Source: Chryseomicrobium palamuruense (GTDB lineage: Bacteria; Bacillota; Bacilli; Bacillales_A; Planococcaceae). Taken from it: DNA of 64,000 nt. The notes below the pieces were generated by a model. That model made no database searches and had not been told where the DNA came from. It worked only from the letters and a program-made list of their open reading frames with translations. Made by a program: the position numbers and the translations under genes. Every line of letters starts with the position of its first letter. The stretch's first letter is position 1. The stretch spans positions 1-64,000 of the forward strand of contig NZ_JBHSEF010000008.1 in the NCBI RefSeq assembly GCF_042649045.1, in the 5' to 3' direction. Of the stretch, positions 58,669 through 64,000 are shown piece by piece.

Positions 58669-60378
58669 ATGACGATGCAAGCAGAAATGCAACAGACAGA
58701 GACTTGGCAAGGGGCAGATGTCTTGATTGATCTGTTAAAAGAACAGCAAGTCGAACTCATCTTTGGTTATCCAGGAGGCGCTGTTTTACCTATTTATGAC
58801 GCGCTTTACCGCAATCCTATTCCACACATTCTGGCGAGACACGAGCAAGGTGCTATTCATGCGGCTGAAGGATATGCCCGAGTGACTGGAAAACCCGGAG
58901 TTGTCATTGCAACTTCGGGGCCGGGAGCCACGAACCTTGTCACAGGAATTGCAGATGCCATGATGGATTCCCTTCCTCTAGTTGTTTTTACGGGTCAAGT
59001 GGCCACTAGTGTCATTGGTACAGATGCATTTCAAGAGGCCGATATCATCGGTATTACACAGCCGATTACAAAACACAATTACCAGATCAAAGATATTCGC
59101 GATCTTCCGCGAATCGTGCGTGAAGCTTTTCATATTGCCTCAACAGGAAGACCTGGACCCGTTGTAATTGATTTCCCGAAAAACATGGCAACCGATTTTG
59201 CTGGAGAAGTGGACATGACCCCACACCCCGTTTATCTTCCTGGGTATCAGCCAACTGTTCAACCGAACTTTCTACAAATCCAAAAGGTAGCTGCAGCGAT
59301 TCGACAAGCGAAAAAGCCCCTATTTCTAATAGGGGCAGGTGTTCTCGCTGCCAAAGCAGTACCGGAATTAAAGGAGTTGCTTGACGTCACAGGAATTCCA
59401 GTTGTCAATACATTGCTTGGACTCGGGACAGTGCAGGCTGAACTCCCTCAGTTTCTCGGAATGGCTGGAATGCACGGTACGTATACTGCAAATATTGCCA
59501 TTCAAGAGTGTGACTTACTCATCAATGTGGGTGCTCGATTTGATGATCGCTTGACCGGAAACCTAAGTGGCTTTGCTCCAAATGCAAGTGTCATTCATAT
59601 CGATATTGATCCTGCGGAAATTGGGAAAAATGTCGAAACTGCCATTCCGATCGTAGCGGATGCAAAAGAGGCATTGATCAGTTTGCTAAGTTATGAGTTA
59701 TGGAGTCATAAGGATTCTGAATGGGTGACGTCTTTACATCAAATGAAAGAACAGTTTCCGCTTCATTACCGTAAAGATGGACTTAAAGCACAACAAGTTC
59801 TAGAAATCGTCCGACAAGAAACACACGGGGACGCCATCGTCTCAACAGATGTAGGCCAACATCAAATGTGGACAGCTCAGTATTACGGCTTCAAAAATCC
59901 ACATAAGTGGATCACCTCAGGTGGTCTCGGGACGATGGGGTTTGGCTTCCCTGCAGCGATTGGCGCGCAACTTGCCTTTCCGAATGAAAAAGTCATCGCG
60001 GTAGTGGGAGATGCCGGATTTCAAATGACTTTACAAGAGCTTTCGCTGTTACAAGAATTTCGATTACCAGTCAAGATCCTGATACTCAATAATCAGAGCT
60101 TAGGAATGGTTAGACAGTGGCAACGCGCTTTTTACGAGGAACGCTATTCGCAGTCGCTCATGCCTGTCCAACCAGACTTTGTCAAACTTGCAGCTGCCTA
60201 TGAAATCGAAGGTGTTCGTATCGACACGCTCGAACAAGCACAGCAACAGTTACCTGGCTTACTTGCTTCAGATCAGCCTGTGTTGATTGATTGCCGAATC
60301 GAGCAGCTAGAACCCGTTACACCTATGGTGGCACCTGGGAAATGCTTACATGAAATGATTGGAGTGAAGCCTTTGTGA
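58669..60378 (+). CDS. ilvB: Acetolactate synthase large subunit IlvB
   Basis: Condenses pyruvate with pyruvate or 2-ketobutyrate, the first common step of branched-chain synthesis. The 569-aa ThDP enzyme has the catalytic Glu in ARHEQGAIHAAEGYAR (about 60), the FAD-binding middle domain and the ThDP motif GDAGFQMTLQEL through LILNNQSLGM (about 445-478). ATG 58669 follows AGGAG. Its stop overlaps ilvN by four bases. Transcription into it depends on the T-box. Confidence 0.97.
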   Translation: MTMQAEMQQTETWQGADVLIDLLKEQQVELIFGYPGGAVLPIYDALYRNPIPHILARHEQGAIHAAEGYARVTGKPGVVIATSGPGATNLVTGIADAMMDSLPLVVFTGQVATSVIGTDAFQEADIIGITQPITKHNYQIKDIRDLPRIVREAFHIASTGRPGPVVIDFPKNMATDFAGEVDMTPHPVYLPGYQPTVQPNFLQIQKVAAAIRQAKKPLFLIGAGVLAAKAVPELKELLDVTGIPVVNTLLGLGTVQAELPQFLGMAGMHGTYTANIAIQECDLLINVGARFDDRLTGNLSGFAPNASVIHIDIDPAEIGKNVETAIPIVADAKEALISLLSYELWSHKDSEWVTSLHQMKEQFPLHYRKDGLKAQQVLEIVRQETHGDAIVSTDVGQHQMWTAQYYGFKNPHKWITSGGLGTMGFGFPAAIGAQLAFPNEKVIAVVGDAGFQMTLQELSLLQEFRLPVKILILNNQSLGMVRQWQRAFYEERYSQSLMPVQPDFVKLAAAYEIEGVRIDTLEQAQQQLPGLLASDQPVLIDCRIEQLEPVTPMVAPGKCLHEMIGVKPL

Positions 60379-60890
60379 GACGAATCATTACGGTAACGGT
60401 CATCAATCAAAGCGGGGTGTTGAACCGCGTAACGGGGCTGATGATGAAACGGCAATTTAATATCGAGAGCATCACAGTCGGACATACGGAACAACCCACG
60501 CACTCCAAAATGACATTTGTTGTTCATGTCGAAGACTCGCAAAAGCTCGAGCAATTATTAAAACAATTACAAAAGCAAATTGATGTATTAAAAGTACATG
60601 ACCTGACGGACCAATCGATTGTTATTCGAGAACTTGCTCTCGTGAAGGTGATGGCACCTGCTTCGAAACGTTTGGAACTGAATGCGCTAATCGAGCCTTT
60701 CCGGGTGCAAACAATTGATGCAGGAAAACAAATAGTAACGTACCAAATCACGGGGCATCCGGATAAAATTGATGCCTTTGTGGAGCTTGTGAAACCTTAC
60801 GGCATAAAAGAACTGACTCGGACGGGCGTTACAGCCTTTACACGAGAACATCAAAAATCAGAGAATGCGCCGCTGAAGCGCATCAACTAA
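60375..60890 (+). CDS. ilvN: Acetolactate synthase regulatory subunit IlvN (IlvH)
   Basis: A 171-aa subunit that activates IlvB and gives valine feedback inhibition. The N-terminal ACT domain reads ITVTVINQSGVLNRVTGLMM and KRQFNIESITVGHTE. A second, ACT-like C-terminal domain follows. It starts at GTG 60375 inside the ilvB stop, typical for tightly coupled subunits. Confidence 0.95.
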   Translation: MRRIITVTVINQSGVLNRVTGLMMKRQFNIESITVGHTEQPTHSKMTFVVHVEDSQKLEQLLKQLQKQIDVLKVHDLTDQSIVIRELALVKVMAPASKRLELNALIEPFRVQTIDAGKQIVTYQITGHPDKIDAFVELVKPYGIKELTRTGVTAFTREHQKSENAPLKRIN

Positions 60891-60905
60891 CTGGAGGAAT
60901 GGAAA

Positions 60906-61937
60906 ATGACAAAAATGTATTATAACGGTGATATCAACGAAGCGGTTTTACAAGGGAAAAAGATTGCAGTGATCGGCTACGGTTCTCAAGGTCATGCGCA
61001 TGCGCAGAATTTGAAAGAAAGCGGCTTCGATGTGGTGGTAGGGGTTCGTGCTGGAAAGTCATTTGACCAGGCAGTAGAGGACGGGCTTCAAGCGGCATCT
61101 GTGAAAGAAGCGGCTGAACTAGCAGATGTAGTCATGATCCTGCTTCCAGATGAGCGTCAGAAAGCAGTATACGAAGCAGAAATCAAACCTTATTTGACTG
61201 CTGGAAAAGCACTTGTTTTCGCACACGGATTTAATATTCACTTTGATCAAATTGTTCCCCCAGCAGATGTGGACGTCTTCCTAGTTGCACCAAAAGGCCC
61301 TGGTCACCTTGTGCGCCGTACCTATGAATCAGGTGCTGGAGTTCCTGCACTATTTGCTGTCTATCAAGATGCAACGGGTCAAGCAAAGGATGTAGCCCTT
61401 GCTTATGCCAAGGCAATTGGAAGTGCGCGTGCAGGCGTTTTGGAAACGACATTCAAAGAAGAAACAGAGACGGACTTGTTTGGAGAACAAGCAGTCTTAT
61501 GTGGTGGGTTAACAGCTCTTGTAAAAGCAGGATTTGAGACGCTTGTCGAAGCAGGCTATCAACCGGAACTGGCGTATTTCGAAACGATGCACGAACTGAA
61601 ACTCATTGTGGATTTGATGTACGAAGGGGGCATGACAGGTATGCGCTACTCGATTTCGGATACAGCGGAATGGGGAGACTTCGTGTCAGGACCACGTGTG
61701 GTAGATGCAGCAACAAAAGAACGTATGAAAGACATTCTGACAGATATTCAACAAGGCAAGTTTGCTAAAGAATGGATTCAAGAAAATGAAAATGACCGAC
61801 CAAACTACCGTCGTATCAAAGAAGACGAGACGACACATCAGATTGAAGAGGTCGGTGCGAAACTTCGTGAAATGATGCCATTTGTCCAAGCGACAAAATC
61901 TCCGAAGAAAGAAGTGGTGGCGAGTGGCACAAATTGA
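60906..61937 (+). CDS. ilvC: Ketol-acid reductoisomerase IlvC
   Basis: Second step of valine and isoleucine synthesis, NADPH- and magnesium-dependent. The 343-aa class I enzyme has the Rossmann motif VIGYGSQGHAHAQNLKESG (about 22-40), APKGPGHLVRRTYESGAG, and the metal-binding FKEETETDLFGEQAVLCGG with the C-terminal knotted domain (YFETMHELKLIVDLMYEGG). TGGAGG precedes the ATG. Its last codons overlap the leuA start. Confidence 0.97.
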   Translation: MTKMYYNGDINEAVLQGKKIAVIGYGSQGHAHAQNLKESGFDVVVGVRAGKSFDQAVEDGLQAASVKEAAELADVVMILLPDERQKAVYEAEIKPYLTAGKALVFAHGFNIHFDQIVPPADVDVFLVAPKGPGHLVRRTYESGAGVPALFAVYQDATGQAKDVALAYAKAIGSARAGVLETTFKEETETDLFGEQAVLCGGLTALVKAGFETLVEAGYQPELAYFETMHELKLIVDLMYEGGMTGMRYSISDTAEWGDFVSGPRVVDAATKERMKDILTDIQQGKFAKEWIQENENDRPNYRRIKEDETTHQIEEVGAKLREMMPFVQATKSPKKEVVASGTN

Positions 61938-63459
61938 TATTTTCGACACAACCCTACGCGATGGTGAACAATCGGCTGGAATCAATTTAAATACCGTTGA
62001 AAAAGTAGAAATTGCCAAACAACTCGAACGTTTTGGGGTATCCATCATCGAGGCAGGGTTTCCAGCGTCTTCACCTGGTGACTTTGAAGCTGTGAAGCAA
62101 ATTGCAAATACAGTGAAGAATTCAACCGTGACAGGTCTCGCTCGTGCCATTGAGTCTGATATTTTAACGTCGTATGAAGCCTTAAAAGGTGGGGTCCAAC
62201 CTCACCTCCATACCTTTATTGCTACCTCACCGATTCATATGGAATACAAACTAAAAAAAACACCTGATCAAGTGGTCGAGATTGCTGTCCAGTCCGTGAA
62301 ACTTGCGCGCAAGTACTTTCCGCTTGTGCAGTGGTCAGCAGAAGATGCGACACGTTCCGATAAAGAGTTTCTGGCACGCATTATTACGGAAGTGATTCGT
62401 GCTGGGGCAACGACCATCAATATTCCCGATACTGTCGGTTATACCACGCCAGCTGAGTACGGAGCACTATTCCGTTTCTTGCAAGAGACGGTTCCTGGAA
62501 TTGAAAACGTAAAGTTATCCGCACATTGTCATGACGATTTAGGTCTTGCCGTTGCCAATTCTTTGGCTGCAGTGGAAAACGGAGCTACCCAGATTGAAGG
62601 GACGATCAACGGGATAGGGGAACGTGCCGGTAATGCAGCTCTTGAAGAAATTGCTGTCGCTCTTCAGATTCGCGGTGATTATTACCGGACACAAACAGGC
62701 ATTGTCTTGAAGGAGACAAAACGTACAAGTCAATTGGTGAGCCAATTGACAGGTGTGATGATTCAACCGAACAAAGCGGTCGTTGGAAAAAATGCGTTTG
62801 CGCATGAATCAGGTATCCATCAAGACGGCATGCTGAAAAATCCTGAAACCTATGAAATTATTACACCAGCCATGATTGGCGATGCTTCTACGGAACTAGT
62901 ACTTGGCAAACACTCTGGACGTCATGCATTTATCAGTAAAGCTAAGGAAATGGGCTTTGAGCTTCCAGACGAAAAATATGTGCAGGCATTTTCAGCATTT
63001 AAAGAACTGGCTGACCGCAAGAAAGAAATTACAGAAGAAGATCTATTTGTCTTACTGACGGATCAACAAGTGGCTTCACAGGATGTTCCACTTTATGAAC
63101 TAGTTAGTGTACAAGTTCAGTACGGGACAGGCAACATTCCGACGGCTACGATACGGGCTACGACACCAGCTGGAGATGTCGTGACGGTCTCCGACACAGG
63201 AGCAGGTTCTGTAGAAGCCATATTTAATACGCTTGAACGTGTGGTCAATGGAACAGTTCGTATCCTTGATTACCGAGTGAGCTCCGTATCGAAAGGCCGT
63301 GATGCACTTGGAGAAGCGGTTGTGAAACTGCGTTTTGACGAACGAGAGACGATTGGCCGTAACGCATCTCAAGATGTACTCGAAGCGAGTGCGAAGGCAT
63401 ATTTGAATGCTATCAACAGGCAATTACAGAAACAATCGACACGTGTAGCCGTTCACTAA
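61924..63459 (+). CDS. leuA: 2-isopropylmalate synthase LeuA
   Basis: First committed step of leucine synthesis, joining acetyl-CoA and 2-ketoisovalerate. The 511-aa protein has the catalytic barrel (FDTTLRDGEQSAGINL at the N-terminus; metal-binding HCHDDLGLAVANSLA near 200; GIGERAGNAALEE) and the C-terminal LeuA regulatory domain for leucine feedback. I set the start at GTG 61924 (VAQIDIFDTTLRDGEQ), which overlaps ilvC by 14 bases; the ribosome site is a weak purine-rich stretch inside ilvC, implying coupling. Confidence 0.96.
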   Translation: MAQIDIFDTTLRDGEQSAGINLNTVEKVEIAKQLERFGVSIIEAGFPASSPGDFEAVKQIANTVKNSTVTGLARAIESDILTSYEALKGGVQPHLHTFIATSPIHMEYKLKKTPDQVVEIAVQSVKLARKYFPLVQWSAEDATRSDKEFLARIITEVIRAGATTINIPDTVGYTTPAEYGALFRFLQETVPGIENVKLSAHCHDDLGLAVANSLAAVENGATQIEGTINGIGERAGNAALEEIAVALQIRGDYYRTQTGIVLKETKRTSQLVSQLTGVMIQPNKAVVGKNAFAHESGIHQDGMLKNPETYEIITPAMIGDASTELVLGKHSGRHAFISKAKEMGFELPDEKYVQAFSAFKELADRKKEITEEDLFVLLTDQQVASQDVPLYELVSVQVQYGTGNIPTATIRATTPAGDVVTVSDTGAGSVEAIFNTLERVVNGTVRILDYRVSSVSKGRDALGEAVVKLRFDERETIGRNASQDVLEASAKAYLNAINRQLQKQSTRVAVH

Positions 63460-63474
63460 ATTGGAGGGATTCGA

Positions 63475-64000
63475 ATGAAAAAAGCGATTACAGTATTGCC
63501 TGGAGACGGGATTGGCCCCGAAGTGACAGCAGCTGCTGTTCACGTATTACAAGCAATTGCGAAAAGATTCCAACACGAATTTGAATTTCACTATGCAGCG
63601 ATTGGTGGGGCAGCAATTGACACCCATGGTCAACCACTTCCTGATGAAACGATCGCATCGTGTTCTACTGCAGATGCCGTCTTATTAGGCTCAGTTGGAG
63701 GACCGAAATGGGATGCAAATCCACCAGAACTTCGTCCGGAAAAAGGACTGCTTGCGTTACGCAAACAATTTAATCTATATGCCAATTTACGTCCTGTAAA
63801 GAGCTATAAAGCTCTTGAATCCGCTTCTCCGTTAAAAGCTGAACATGTGAGTGGGACAGACTTTGTGATAGTTCGTGAACTGACAGGTGGCTTGTATTTC
63901 TCAGAACCTCGCAAAAAGACATCGGATATGGCTGCCGATACGCTTGTTTATACACGGAAAGAAATTGAACGCATCGTAGATTCCGCATTTCAATTGGCGA
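63475..64000 (+). CDS. leuB: 3-isopropylmalate dehydrogenase LeuB (5' part, cut by window end)
   Basis: Oxidatively decarboxylates 3-isopropylmalate with NAD in leucine synthesis. Only the first 175 or so residues of an expected 350 are in the window, and the frame is open to the edge. Seen are the N-terminal AITVLPGDGIGPEV, LLGSVGGPKWD, the substrate-binding LLALRKQFNLYANLRPVK and VRELTGGLYF. GGAGGG precedes ATG 63475. leuC and leuD are expected beyond the edge. Confidence 0.95.
   Translation, partial: MKKAITVLPGDGIGPEVTAAAVHVLQAIAKRFQHEFEFHYAAIGGAAIDTHGQPLPDETIASCSTADAVLLGSVGGPKWDANPPELRPEKGLLALRKQFNLYANLRPVKSYKALESASPLKAEHVSGTDFVIVRELTGGLYFSEPRKKTSDMAADTLVYTRKEIERIVDSAFQLA

Noticed and set aside
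1..64000. Mobile elements, prophage, CRISPR arrays, rRNA or tRNA genes
   Set aside because: No transposase, integrase, long direct repeats, spacer-repeat pattern or rRNA-like sequence was seen; gene order is that of a conserved Bacillales core.

Overview
This window reads as ordinary chromosome of a low-to-moderate-GC Gram-positive bacterium of the order Bacillales. Almost every gene has a recognisable Bacillus subtilis counterpart, often in the same local order: yhcX-yhcY-yhcZ, bmrC-bmrD, yheE/yheB/yheA, yhaR/yhzD/yhaO/yhaN/yhaM, prsA, hpr, yhaH, trpP, hit, ecsA-ecsB, hmoB, hemE-hemH-hemY, yhfH-lplJ, lcfB, tagU-yvyE-degU-comFA-comFC. Shine-Dalgarno sequences of the AGGAGG type, GTG and TTG starts, T-box leaders and U-tailed terminators fit this. 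An archaeal-type ProRS, a DegU without DegS, no comFB and a shortened BmrD set it apart from Bacillus itself. Exiguobacterium or a relative is my best guess, but that is inference. I see no prophage, insertion sequence, CRISPR array, rRNA or tRNA gene.

Layout. 0-14 kb: an MFS efflux gene, T-box-controlled proS, a B3/4-domain and DIP1984-like gene pair, queG-trmL, an aldo/keto reductase, an RluA-type pseudouridine synthase, a BdbC/thioredoxin pair, YhcX with the YhcYZ two-component system, and a CDF cation transporter. 14-24 kb: a CNNM/CBS membrane protein, ChrA, a leader-peptide attenuator followed by the heterodimeric ABC exporter bmrCD, Spo0M, YheE, a ferritin-like protein, YheB, YheA and YhaR. 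24-35 kb: the nuclease cluster yhaO-yhaN-yhaM, the PrsA foldase, ScoC/Hpr, YhaH, a tryptophan transporter with a TRAP-like RNA site, Hit and EcsAB. 35-47 kb: HmoB, the coproporphyrin-dependent heme genes hemEHY, a YtkA-like lipoprotein, YhfH, LplJ, a Bce-type peptide sensing and detoxification module (bceRSAB), and a fatty-acyl-CoA ligase behind an exact FadR-box match. 47-56.5 kb: an S9 peptidase, enoyl-CoA hydratase, an LCP wall-polymer ligase, YvyE, orphan DegU, a lipoprotein, ComFA/ComFC and an NlpC/P60 hydrolase. 56.7-64 kb: ilvD, a second T-box, then ilvB-ilvN-ilvC-leuA-leuB, with leuB cut by the window edge.

The window is rich in regulatory RNA and operators. There are two T-boxes (probable proline and isoleucine specifiers), a bmrB-like translated attenuator, a TRAP-like NAG-repeat array overlapping the trpP ribosome site, a consensus FadR operator, and undescribed palindromes over the likely ilvD and hemE promoters. 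Several very small genes are also present: a 32-aa membrane peptide, a YjcZ-like 31-aa peptide, the 42-aa YhfH zinc-ribbon peptide and two putative leader peptides. No wholly novel multigene system is evident. The best leads are these regulatory elements and the standalone editing-domain protein beside an editing-deficient type of ProRS.
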